Source: a virus
IMG/VR virus record: IMGVR_UViG_3300027743_000096
Location: 1 to 21,857 of that record
DNA length: 21,857 nucleotides
Direction: 5' to 3' (one strand)
A program made the translations under genes and the position numbers. The notes beneath the pieces are model-generated. The model ran no database searches. It saw only the letters and a list, made by a program, of their open reading frames with translations, and was not told the origin of the DNA. Shown here one piece after another: positions 16,754-21,857 of this stretch (its first letter is position 1; every line of letters begins with the position of its first letter).

Positions 16754-17607
16754 GAGTCACTGACATAGCCGTCTATGCTGGAAAACCAGAAGGCGCAGAG
16801 GAGTTATTCTCCTTCAGTCTAAGCGCGTCGGATCCTTCAGCCCAGTACATGGTTCGTGAAATGACTGGGATGGACGTTGAGGAAATCGTCCCAAAGTTCT
16901 ATGGCTTTAGCCTCCAAACGAAGGCCAAGTTCTACGACTTCGTGGTAAAGCCAAGAACAATTGTGATGCGAATCGTCCTGAACCCTCGATTCAACCTTGA
17001 TGAGTCATATTCTGATGTAAGAGATCATCTCTATCGGTCTATTTCGGCACTTAGATCCGGCGTCGTTGTGATGCACTTCAATTCCGTCGGGACGACAGTT
17101 GCCAGAATCTTTGGGTTCATAACGAAGTTCGAAGTTCCATATTTTACGCCTCTCCCTGAGGTTCAGCTATCTCTTCGATGTGACGACCCGATGTTCCGGG
17201 CTATCAATCCGACAAGGTATGAAGCGGCTGAACTAAAGACAACGAATCCGGTAATCCTTTCCGATAATCTGTCAACTGCTCCTCACGGGTTCCAGTTCCA
17301 GATCACGTTCAAGAGTAACGCGACGTCCTTCACGATTCAGGACGCGCAGATCAATCCGGAGTGGGTCTTCAGAGTTATCCCAACCGGAGGCTTTTTAACT
17401 GGGGATGTGCTATATTTCTCCAGTGATCACGCCAACAAGTATCTATATATGATGAGGGGAACAGTTCAAACATTTTTGGTGGATAAGATTCAGCCCGAAT
17501 CTATCTGGCCTATTATGTTTCCTGGCTCTACCAATTTATATTTCCTGGACATTGCTGCTTTCAATTGGAACTACTTGGAATACTCGGCTGCCTACTGGGG
17601 GGTGTAA
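16750..17607 (+). CDS. Distal tail protein
   Basis: This 285-residue protein forms the ring that joins the tail tube to the tip. The start is ATG overlapping the tape measure stop (ATGA), preceded by AGGAG. It has FKxxAL-type beta strands of the sipho-tail fold: EIVPKFYGFSLQTKAKFYDFV, then RTIVMRIVLNP, then a SALRSG turn, and a C-terminal domain (GFQFQITFKSNATSFTI, NYLEYSAAYWGV). Position between the tape measure and the Gp37-like protein is the usual one. Confidence is high for the family, and the ring role follows from it. Confidence 0.8.
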   Translation: MRVTDIAVYAGKPEGAEELFSFSLSASDPSAQYMVREMTGMDVEEIVPKFYGFSLQTKAKFYDFVVKPRTIVMRIVLNPRFNLDESYSDVRDHLYRSISALRSGVVVMHFNSVGTTVARIFGFITKFEVPYFTPLPEVQLSLRCDDPMFRAINPTRYEAAELKTTNPVILSDNLSTAPHGFQFQITFKSNATSFTIQDAQINPEWVFRVIPTGGFLTGDVLYFSSDHANKYLYMMRGTVQTFLVDKIQPESIWPIMFPGSTNLYFLDIAAFNWNYLEYSAAYWGV

Positions 17608-17609
17608 TC

Positions 17610-18716
17610 TTGGAACTGTTCAAATTCCTCCCAGTACCAGCACCGACAAGCTTCGATCAAGGTCGGATGATAAACGGTGCAACCAGCATAATGTGGGCCG
17701 AACGATATCGTGTTCCTGGTGAATTCGAGATCATAGCCCCATTAAGCACCGATTTGATGAATTTCCTACCGATAGGGACTCTTATTTCGCACGTTGACAC
17801 CTACGAAGTTATGATTGTTGAGAACCAGGAAATTACAGAGGATAGCAAAGGCGATCCAACTATCAAGATTACAGGAAGATCGCTGGAAGCATATTTTGAT
17901 AACAGAATTGTTGGAATGAACCTGGCAAGGCAAAGTTCCACAATTGCCGAGTACATATTACTGTCTGATTCCACTTGGAACCAAACAGTTAAGGTTATTA
18001 ACGACCATATCGGTAATGCAACGAACGTGGACGACAATATTCCAAACGTCGTTGCGGTGGCTAGTGTTACTGGCACTGGAACCTTTGAGCAAAGATCAAT
18101 CAAGCACATGCCGCTAAGCCAGGCGATTTTGGAGATCATGGCTATCGACGATCTTGGTGTTAAGACCATTCGTCGAAATACGTTTGGGGTTCCTAATGGT
18201 AGTACCACAAATACGAACGTTGTTATCTACAGAGGAGTTGATCGAACAGCCTCGGTTATATTCTCGTGGAAGGCTGGCGATCTAACTGCCGCGGAGTACT
18301 TGTTCAGCGACAAGAACATGAAGAACTCAGCTGTAGTCATAGGTCGTTACATAAATACGGTCTATGATACGACTGGTGTGACCAAATACAGCCGTCGATC
18401 GGTTATCGTGGACGGAGGTGATATTGACGGAATCTACAATGCACCACCAACTGGCGCACAATTGACAGATGTGATCAACAAGATGCAGGTTCGCGGGAAG
18501 CAGGAGCTGGAATCACAGAATCTAGTGACCATAACCCGAGCCGATCTTGCTGACATATCTAGATATCAGTATCGGAAGGACTTTGACGTCGGTGATCTGA
18601 TCTCTCTGGACTCAAACTACGGACGCATATCAACTATGCGAATTACCGAGTACGTAGAGATAATGGACGAGAACGGAGAGACCGGACACCCCACACTTTC
18701 ACTTCCGGGGGTGTAA
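17610..18716 (+). CDS. Gp37-like tail/baseplate protein (ReqiPepy6 type)
   Basis: This 368-residue protein resembles the Siphovirus_ReqiPepy6 Gp37-like family, which forms part of the tail tip. Visible marks are MINGATSIMWAERYRVPGEFEI, IMIVENQEI-type strands, ITGRSLEAYFDNR, the LARQSSTIAEYIL segment, and DFDVGDLISLDSNYG near the end. I chose TTG at 17610 because it follows GGGGGGTG at a good distance; an upstream TTG at 17565 would overlap the distal tail gene far more. The next gene begins within its stop codon. It follows the distal tail gene as in related phages. Confidence 0.75.
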   Translation: MELFKFLPVPAPTSFDQGRMINGATSIMWAERYRVPGEFEIIAPLSTDLMNFLPIGTLISHVDTYEVMIVENQEITEDSKGDPTIKITGRSLEAYFDNRIVGMNLARQSSTIAEYILLSDSTWNQTVKVINDHIGNATNVDDNIPNVVAVASVTGTGTFEQRSIKHMPLSQAILEIMAIDDLGVKTIRRNTFGVPNGSTTNTNVVIYRGVDRTASVIFSWKAGDLTAAEYLFSDKNMKNSAVVIGRYINTVYDTTGVTKYSRRSVIVDGGDIDGIYNAPPTGAQLTDVINKMQVRGKQELESQNLVTITRADLADISRYQYRKDFDVGDLISLDSNYGRISTMRITEYVEIMDENGETGHPTLSLPGV

Positions 18717-18946
18717 TGTTCAGTAACATTGTATTTTTCGTTAGCGAATCGCTGCTACTGGCCATTGTTATCGTGTTGATAATCAAACTATTGGCTAAAT
18801 CAAAGATTCACGGAAAAATGGTAATAATTCGGCATGATGACGGACGTAAGACATTTTCCTTGGAGTTAGAACAACCTGCAGAGATACTCGAGAAGTTGAA
18901 ATCGGTTACCTTCAAGGTTGTAGAGAAAGACGATCTCGCAGAATGA
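18716..18946 (+). CDS. Small single-pass membrane protein
   Basis: This 76-residue protein begins within the stop of the upstream gene (TAATG). Residues about 6-26 form one membrane helix (VFFVSESLLLAIVIVLIIKLL), followed by a basic, then acidic, cytoplasmic tail (KSKIHGKMVIIRHDDGRK, ELEQPAEILEKLK). No lipobox or catalytic motif is present. Its stop lies inside the first promoter-like element at 18935-18961. It could be a late membrane-acting protein, but it has no clear holin signature; function is unknown. Confidence 0.6.
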   Translation: MFSNIVFFVSESLLLAIVIVLIIKLLAKSKIHGKMVIIRHDDGRKTFSLELEQPAEILEKLKSVTFKVVEKDDLAE

Positions 18947-18961
18947 GCAATCATTATAGTG
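18935..18961 (+). promoter_or_regulatory. Promoter-like element E (variant copy)
   Basis: CTCGCAG, a five-base spacer and GCAATCATTATAGTG: the most divergent of five copies, but of the same length (26 bases from TCGCA) and spacing. TATAGT fits a -10 box. It covers the end of the 18716-18946 gene and would drive the gene at 18981. Confidence 0.5.
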
Positions 18962-18980
18962 AGACTACGAGAGGAGACTA

Positions 18981-19280
18981 ATGTTAGGATTTCGGAGGAG
19001 GCGCAAGCATTCAGTGCTTGACGAACCCATCGGCAACATTCTGACTCGCATGAACGAAGCTGGCATGGACGGCCAGAAGTACAACGAGTGCATAGATCGC
19101 CTGGACAGGTTGATGGAGATGAAGGCAGACGAGCGCCGGAGTCGAATCGATCCGAACACCGTGATCATCGTGCTGGGAAATCTTCTGGGGATCCTGGTCA
19201 TCGTCGCGTACGAGCAGAAGCACGTGATGGTTTCTCGAGCCCTGGGGTTTGTGAATCGAACGGAACCTCGTATCAAGTGA
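18981..19280 (+). CDS. Membrane protein with LGNLLGILVIVAYEQ helix
   Basis: This 99-residue protein starts at ATG after GAGAGGAG. Residues 1-50 are charged and helical (HSVLDEPIGNILTRMNEAG, ...LDRLMEMKADERRSR), then one membrane helix (about 55-73, VIIVLGNLLGILVIVAYEQ), then KHVMVSRALGFV. I recognise the DEPI...L and GNLLGI.IIVAYEQKHVM pattern as a conserved actinophage protein, usually found beside minor tail genes. It lies between promoter-like element E and the first terminator, so it is the first insulated cassette. Function unknown. Confidence 0.7.
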   Translation: MLGFRRRRKHSVLDEPIGNILTRMNEAGMDGQKYNECIDRLDRLMEMKADERRSRIDPNTVIIVLGNLLGILVIVAYEQKHVMVSRALGFVNRTEPRIK

Positions 19281-19293
19281 TTTGAGGGTCTCG

Positions 19294-19332
19294 AGCTTGG
19301 GAGCTGTGGAAACATGGCTCTTAAGCTTTTTT
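19294..19332 (+). terminator. Rho-independent terminator, GAAA loop
   Basis: A perfect 15-pair stem, counting G-T pairs, from AGCTTGGGAGCTGTG (19294-19308) to its partner at 19313-19327, closed by GAAA (19309-19312) and followed by a T run (19327-19332). It ends the 99-residue gene's transcript and, by position, the late block. Confidence 0.85.
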
Positions 19333-19457
19333 CTCCTCACACAGTCGTTTCTGCTGCATTTCCAGAAGTTCAGCAGTACGATTCTACCTGAAAAGGGGTC
19401 AAGCGGCTTAGAACGGCAAATAGAGGCCTCTCAAACGAAATGGGGTATTTCAAGGCG

Positions 19458-19472
19458 AAAAATTCCCCGGGG
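19458..19472. repeat. AAAAATTCCCCGGGG element, copy 2
   Basis: Identical to the element at 5-19. It lies 18 bases upstream of promoter-like element A and next to a GGTAGGG run. The flanking bases do not match those of copy 1. Confidence 0.55.
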
Positions 19473-19489
19473 TAGGGTTCTAAAAACCT

Positions 19490-19516
19490 TTCGCAAGTTA
19501 AACAAGCATTATAATG
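19490..19516 (+). promoter_or_regulatory. Promoter-like element A
   Basis: TTCGCAA, GTTAA, then ACAAGCATTATAATG. TATAAT fits a -10 box exactly, and a 14-base gap separates TTCGCA from it, shorter than the usual 16-18. It would drive the 73-residue gene at 19541. Identical length and spacing to the other four copies. Confidence 0.7.
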
Positions 19517-19540
19517 GGAGACTAATCGAAAGGAATGACG

Positions 19541-19762
19541 ATGTTTAGACGAACACTGAAGGTGGACGTGGTCAAGGAGAAGAAGGCAAAGCCGGAGATC
19601 GCTGAGAATCCTGGTCCTTCGTTTGAAGAGAAAGCCGTAATGATCGGCCGACTCTTGGAGCGGAGTATCAAGAAGCTCACGATTGCCGTGTGTGTCGTGA
19701 TTCTCGTGGACACGGTTCGCCGAGTGGCAGTGGAGGCAGCATCAGCACAAGAAGATGAATAA
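19541..19762 (+). CDS. Small single-pass membrane protein
   Basis: This 73-residue protein starts at ATG 19541 because AAAGG at 19529-19533 suits it; the ATG at 19535 is too close to that site. The N-terminal half is basic and charged (RRTLKVDVVKEKK), then FEEKAVMIGRLLERSIKK, then a membrane helix (about 48-62, LTIAVCVVILVDTV), then RRVAVEAASAQ. It is its own cassette between element A and the terminator at 19766. It resembles small conserved membrane proteins of actinophages, but no role is known. Confidence 0.65.
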   Translation: MFRRTLKVDVVKEKKAKPEIAENPGPSFEEKAVMIGRLLERSIKKLTIAVCVVILVDTVRRVAVEAASAQEDE

Positions 19763-19765
19763 CCC

Positions 19766-19797
19766 AGAAGGGAGAGACAGCAATGTCTTTCCTTTTT
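19766..19797 (+). terminator. Rho-independent terminator, GCAA loop
   Basis: A 14-pair stem, including G-T pairs, from AGAAGGGAGAGACA (19766-19779) to 19784-19797 around GCAA (19780-19783), ending in a T run. It directly abuts promoter-like element B. The GAC-N-GCAA-N-GTCTTTCC core is shared with the terminator at 19991. Confidence 0.8.
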
Positions 19798-19822
19798 CGC
19801 AATTCCTACAAGTATTGTAATG
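19796..19822 (+). promoter_or_regulatory. Promoter-like element B
   Basis: TTCGCAA, TTCCT, then ACAAGTATTGTAATG. TGTAAT is the -10-like box. It begins in the T run of the upstream terminator and lies 17 bases before the 48-residue gene's ATG. Confidence 0.7.
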
Positions 19823-19838
19823 AGGAGAGGAGACTGTA

Positions 19839-19985
19839 ATGAAATGGACTTACGAAGAGGTCGCTTACATGAGCGCCGAGGAGTTCAGCGAGAACTGGGA
19901 AAATGGAAGTATTCAGAGTTCTATGCTAGAACTCCTTGGAGCCGAGAAGCAGATCGACGAGAAGTCACAACAAGAGAAGATCTAA
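19839..19985 (+). CDS. Small acidic protein, 48 residues
   Basis: This short gene runs from ATG 19839 to TAA 19983-19985 after GAGGAGAGGAG. The product begins MKWTYEEVAYMSAEEFSENW and ends KQIDEKSQQEKI. It is acidic, helical, with no membrane helix or signal, unlike its neighbours. It lies between promoter-like element B and a terminator, so it is a complete cassette, which supports it as real. No family is recognised; a small regulator or host-interacting peptide is only a guess. Confidence 0.65.
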   Translation: MKWTYEEVAYMSAEEFSENWENGSIQSSMLELLGAEKQIDEKSQQEKI

Positions 19986-19990
19986 CCTCG

Positions 19991-20019
19991 AAGGATTGAC
20001 CGCAAGGTCTTTCCTTTTT
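19991..20019 (+). terminator. Rho-independent terminator with imperfect stem, GCAA loop
   Basis: Arms AAGGA..GACC (19991-20001) and GGTC..TCCTT (20006-20016) enclose GCAA; two facing T-T mismatches interrupt the stem. A T run follows. The interrupted stem may leak, which matters because no promoter-like element is seen between it and the gene at 20040. Confidence 0.7.
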
Positions 20020-20039
20020 ATTTCCACAAGGAGAAGCGA

Positions 20040-20225
20040 ATGGTTGGTTATGCGATAGTTGCGATCCTTGGTATTGTGATTGGGTTTGTTCTGGCCGGAT
20101 GGAAAATCAGTAGAGACTACAGACAGCTAAGGGAGAAGCTTGAATTCGAAGAAGAGCTACGACTCAAAGAAGGTGGGTGGCTCCAAGATGATGCTGAGCG
20201 GGAAGGCGGAACTGAGCATGCTTAG
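20040..20225 (+). CDS. Small single-pass membrane protein with charged tail
   Basis: This 61-residue protein starts at ATG after AAGGAGAAGCGA. Residues about 3-22 form a membrane helix (GYAIVAILGIVIGFVLAGW), followed by a charged helical tail (RDYRQLREKLEFEEELRLKE). Size, single helix and coiled-coil-like tail resemble small phage membrane proteins, including some holin-like and spanin-like proteins, but no specific motif is visible. Its last eight bases overlap the start of the secreted protein gene, so the two are probably expressed together. Transcription may come from readthrough of the preceding terminator. Confidence 0.55.
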   Translation: MVGYAIVAILGIVIGFVLAGWKISRDYRQLREKLEFEEELRLKEGGWLQDDAEREGGTEHA

Positions 20226-21189
20226 AACCAGACAGTCGTTTATGGCAGGTGTTTTCGTTTGTGCTGTTCTGTGTCTGTTGATATTCATCCTTGTTGATAG
20301 TGCATCTGGGCAGATTCCAGACGATCAGCGGCCTCCACTGGTCACTGACTACGCGAACTACCCAGGAACGCCTCAGGCATTTTTGACACCTGGGTGTGAC
20401 TTCAGTGGGGTCCTCAATCCCACATTCGGAGCGCATATTCAACTCACGAACACCGATTTCGGTCCAGTTAACGACCTTGGGTTGCTCCCGACCCTTACTC
20501 AAGGTGATTTGGTTCGTATGGCGTGGACGGACGTCGCGCCTGAGTGCATCGGTTCCGCCGTGTCGTTCGTCGTCAAGGTAGCACTTGGGCCGTCCTTCGA
20601 TCCGAACGTGGATCAGTTAACAGGACCTAATGGAGGATACAGTGTTGAATTCCTGGTGGCTGGACCTGGTGAGATTACTTTTCCAATGCCTGATCTGGCA
20701 CGTTTTGGCCTCGGCTGTGATTATCAGCTTGATGCCATCGTTGGTATCCCGCTGCGAGATGTTGGGCCGTCGGGGTCGTTCTTCTCAGAAGCACTGCGTG
20801 TACAGCAAGGGAAACAGACTGCTGATAATCGAACCACTGTGATATCGGCCAAGAACGGTACGTACCCTGACTGCGTTCCGACTGGGACCACGACAACCGT
20901 GCCTCCGACCACAGTCCCTACGACGGTTCCTCCGACCACAGTCCCGACGACTGTGCCTCCGACAACGTCACCGCCGAGTTCAGCCGCGCAGACGAGTAGC
21001 CCCCCGCAGACGTTCAGCGCGCCGCCACCTACTTCACCTCCCACTACGACTCACTTCCCCTTTGGGGCAACCGGTCCGGGGGACGTGTACGGTCTGGCTC
21101 CGCTGTTTGCGTTCGCGGCCTTCGTGCTCGGCTTGATGTTCTTTGCGTTGGAGAGGCATCGCCGTTCGCAAGGGAAACAAGCTTTATAG
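20218..21189 (+). CDS. Secreted, Thr/Pro-stalked membrane-anchored protein
   Basis: This 323-residue protein has a signal sequence: RTRQ, then a hydrophobic core (about 8-27), then DSASG with possible cleavage before Gln32. The ectodomain (about 55-220) has four Cys (60, 110, 167, 219), enough for two disulfides, and beta-rich strands. A stalk follows (about 222-280), rich in Thr and Pro, with a nine-residue VPPTTVPTT repeat. A membrane helix (about 291-312) and basic end (ERHRR) close it. The FGATG before the helix resembles a degenerate sortase sorting signal. I chose ATG 20218 because it gives the signal sequence and overlaps the upstream stop. A phage-encoded surface protein is likely; function is unknown. 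Confidence 0.7.
   Translation: MLRTRQSFMAGVFVCAVLCLLIFILVDSASGQIPDDQRPPLVTDYANYPGTPQAFLTPGCDFSGVLNPTFGAHIQLTNTDFGPVNDLGLLPTLTQGDLVRMAWTDVAPECIGSAVSFVVKVALGPSFDPNVDQLTGPNGGYSVEFLVAGPGEITFPMPDLARFGLGCDYQLDAIVGIPLRDVGPSGSFFSEALRVQQGKQTADNRTTVISAKNGTYPDCVPTGTTTTVPPTTVPTTVPPTTVPTTVPPTTSPPSSAAQTSSPPQTFSAPPPTSPPTTTHFPFGATGPGDVYGLAPLFAFAAFVLGLMFFALERHRRSQGKQAL
20902..20967 (+). repeat. 27-bp tandem repeats coding the VPPTTVPTT stalk
   Basis: CCTCCGACCACAGTCCC occurs at 20902 and 20929, and a partial third unit at 20956, at a 27-base period. Each unit codes nine residues. Such repeats can expand or contract and change stalk length. Confidence 0.7.
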
Positions 21190-21191
21190 TG
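21165..21191 (+). promoter_or_regulatory. Promoter-like element D
   Basis: TTCGCAA, GGGAA, then ACAAGCTTTATAGTG. TATAGT is the -10-like box. The element overlaps the 3' end of the secreted-protein gene, including its stop, and would drive the gene starting at about 21243. Confidence 0.65.
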
Positions 21192-21242
21192 AGATAGCGA
21201 CCGACGTTATCTGTAATGAGAATCATGAGGAGATTGAGGCAA

Positions 21243-21722
21243 GTGGAACTAGAAGAGAGCAAGACAAGCAAGATCGAGAAGATGAGGAGGCATATCAAGG
21301 AGAACAAGTCGGTCTACATAGGAACAATTTCCGGCGTCATTGCCGGAGCCGTTGTTGTGAGCATCGTCATGTTGAGGACACGCTCGCGGACAACACAGAT
21401 CAATACTGGTTGCGCGGTGAACAACATCGAGACGGATGTCACGAACATCTACCAGTTGGTGTCCAGGTTTGGCAACAAGCTTGGGCATCCTGGTAACGCC
21501 GTACTGGATTTGAACACTGGCGAACGATGGGAAGCTCAGCATCTCGCGGCTAAGAACCTGGGCGTGAGCGACTCCAGGTTGTCAAAGCATTTGAACGGGG
21601 ATAAGCCGAATTTGAACGGCCGCGTTCTGGTTCGAGTCCCGTCGAAGAAGCAGATGATGAACGAGCTAGAGGAGCAGTTCAACGAGTTGCTTGACGAGAA
21701 GTTCAACAGCCAGTACGACTGA
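21243..21722 (+). CDS. Membrane-tethered NUMOD1-like DNA-binding protein
   Basis: From the GTG at 21243 this is 159 residues; ATG at 21216 or 21225 would add nine or six residues, and only a GAGGAG ten bases upstream of the GTG looks like a ribosome binding site. After a basic start, one membrane helix lies at about 24-44 (VYIGTISGVIAGAVVVSIVML). Residues about 82-131 resemble a NUMOD1-type helix-turn-helix (HPGNAVLDLNTGERW, AAKNLGVSDSRLSKHLNGD, NGRVLV). A charged helix (MMNELEEQFNELLDEKF) ends it. Such domains usually bind DNA in homing-type nucleases and phage proteins. Anchoring one to the membrane is unusual. The element D, gene, terminator arrangement suggests an independent unit. Confidence 0.6.
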   Translation: MELEESKTSKIEKMRRHIKENKSVYIGTISGVIAGAVVVSIVMLRTRSRTTQINTGCAVNNIETDVTNIYQLVSRFGNKLGHPGNAVLDLNTGERWEAQHLAAKNLGVSDSRLSKHLNGDKPNLNGRVLVRVPSKKQMMNELEEQFNELLDEKFNSQYD

Positions 21723-21728
21723 TGAACG

Positions 21729-21760
21729 AAGACCTAGATTCCGCAAGGGGTTTAGGTTTT
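21729..21760 (+). terminator. Rho-independent terminator, GCAA loop
   Basis: A 14-pair stem, counting G-T pairs, from AAGACCTAGATTCC (21729-21742) to 21747-21760 around GCAA, with a T run in the descending arm. It immediately precedes promoter-like element C. Confidence 0.75.
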
Positions 21761-21765
21761 CTCAG

Positions 21766-21792
21766 TTCGCAAAAATTACAAGCATTGTAGTG
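21766..21792 (+). promoter_or_regulatory. Promoter-like element C
   Basis: TTCGCAA, AAATT, then ACAAGCATTGTAGTG. TGTAGT is the -10-like box. No complete gene follows within the window, so its target lies beyond the edge. Confidence 0.65.
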
Positions 21793-21807
21793 AGAGAATG
21801 TTAACTT

Positions 21808-21857
21808 AGTGCAAACGCCCCTCCTATTGGGGGCACACTACAGTGCAACCGCCCCTC
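21808..21857. repeat. 34-bp-period direct repeat with hairpin at window end
   Basis: AGTGCAAACGCCCCTC at 21808-21823 and AGTGCAACCGCCCCTC at 21842-21857 differ by one base, with a period of 34. Between them GCCCCT and GGGGGC (21817-21822 and 21829-21834) form a six-pair hairpin, with no T run after it. The second copy ends at the window edge, so an array may continue. An origin, a regulator site and a leader hairpin are all possible. Confidence 0.5.

Larger units (their letters stand above)
19281..19540 (+). other. Non-coding gap: terminator, repeat and promoter
   Basis: This 260-base gap has no credible gene. It carries the GAAA-loop terminator (19294-19332), the AAAAATTCCCCGGGG copy (19458-19472) and promoter-like element A (19490-19516). 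The bases between 19333 and 19457 show no clear feature. Confidence 0.65.

Noticed and set aside
17565-17609. An earlier TTG start for the Gp37-like protein
   Set aside because: It adds 15 residues that read as the distal tail protein's end in another frame; the 17610 TTG follows a strong ribosome binding site.
19282-19548. An 88-residue open frame from TTG at 19282
   Set aside because: It has no ribosome binding site, runs through the terminator hairpin, the repeat and promoter-like element A, and overlaps the next gene. It is more likely non-coding.
19783-19839. An 18-codon leader reading MSFLFRNSYKYCNEERRL, stopping at TAATG before the 48-aa gene
   Set aside because: Its ribosome binding site and start lie inside the terminator hairpin, and the promoter-like element sits within it, so transcripts from that element would not carry it. 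The TAATG overlap is probably chance.
20140-20217. An earlier TTG start for the secreted protein, at 20140
   Set aside because: It would add 26 mostly charged residues before the signal sequence and overlap the upstream gene by 86 bases, without a good ribosome binding site.
21628-21645. A tRNA T-arm-like GGTTCGAGTCCC
   Set aside because: No flanking acceptor or anticodon stem pairs, and it lies within the 21243-21722 coding frame.

Overview
The window is about 21.9 kb of a tailed-phage genome, read almost entirely on the + strand. It holds the packaging, head and tail genes of a long-tailed siphovirus, followed by a set of small, mostly membrane-associated accessory genes. The protein families point to an actinobacterial host: an HK97-type terminase, portal and capsid, a Gp37-like tail protein of the Rhodococcus ReqiPepy6 type, C1q-like and LtfC-like tail proteins, and an HGVKGMKWGV-motif protein. 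Start codons include GTG and TTG. Base composition looks close to 50% GC, below that of most actinobacterial hosts. That would suit a large phage such as some Streptomyces phages, but the genus cannot be fixed from this sequence.

Bases 1-957 hold two probable tail or receptor-binding proteins, which lie unusually upstream of the packaging genes. Bases 978-5557 hold a possible small terminase, an HNH endonuclease, a head-tail adaptor, the HGVKGMKWGV protein, the large terminase and the portal. Bases 5547-7433 encode a fused prohead protease and major capsid protein with a well-placed internal ribosome binding site. Bases 7450-12024 hold a head-tail stopper, a tail terminator, a major tail protein, a tail assembly chaperone, a second major-tail-protein paralogue, a collagen-containing fibre protein, a small conserved protein and an HK97-gp10-like neck protein. 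Bases 12017-18716 hold the tape measure (1578 aa), the distal tail protein and the Gp37-like baseplate protein. Genes in this block overlap or nearly touch, as in one late operon.

From about 18.7 kb the organisation changes. Five copies of a 26-bp promoter-like element (TTCGCAA, a 5-base spacer, then RCAAGCATTRTARTG) have identical internal spacing, and four lie just ahead of small genes. Four hairpin-plus-T-tract terminators with GNRA tetraloops separate several units: 19294-19332, 19766-19797, 19991-20019 and 21729-21760. The result is a row of insulated, moron-like cassettes. Four of the five proteins within units bounded by these signals, plus the protein encoded just before the first element, have a predicted membrane segment. 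They include a secreted, Thr/Pro-stalked, membrane-anchored protein (20218-21189) and a membrane-tethered protein with a NUMOD1-like DNA-binding domain (21243-21722). The window ends in a 34-bp-period direct repeat with a GC-rich hairpin that may continue beyond the edge.

The first 18.7 kb therefore look like ordinary virion genes with a few unusual features (duplicated tail-tube protein, fused capsid gene, scattered connector genes). The last 3 kb look like a coordinately controlled regulon that may act on the host envelope during infection. That last role is inference.
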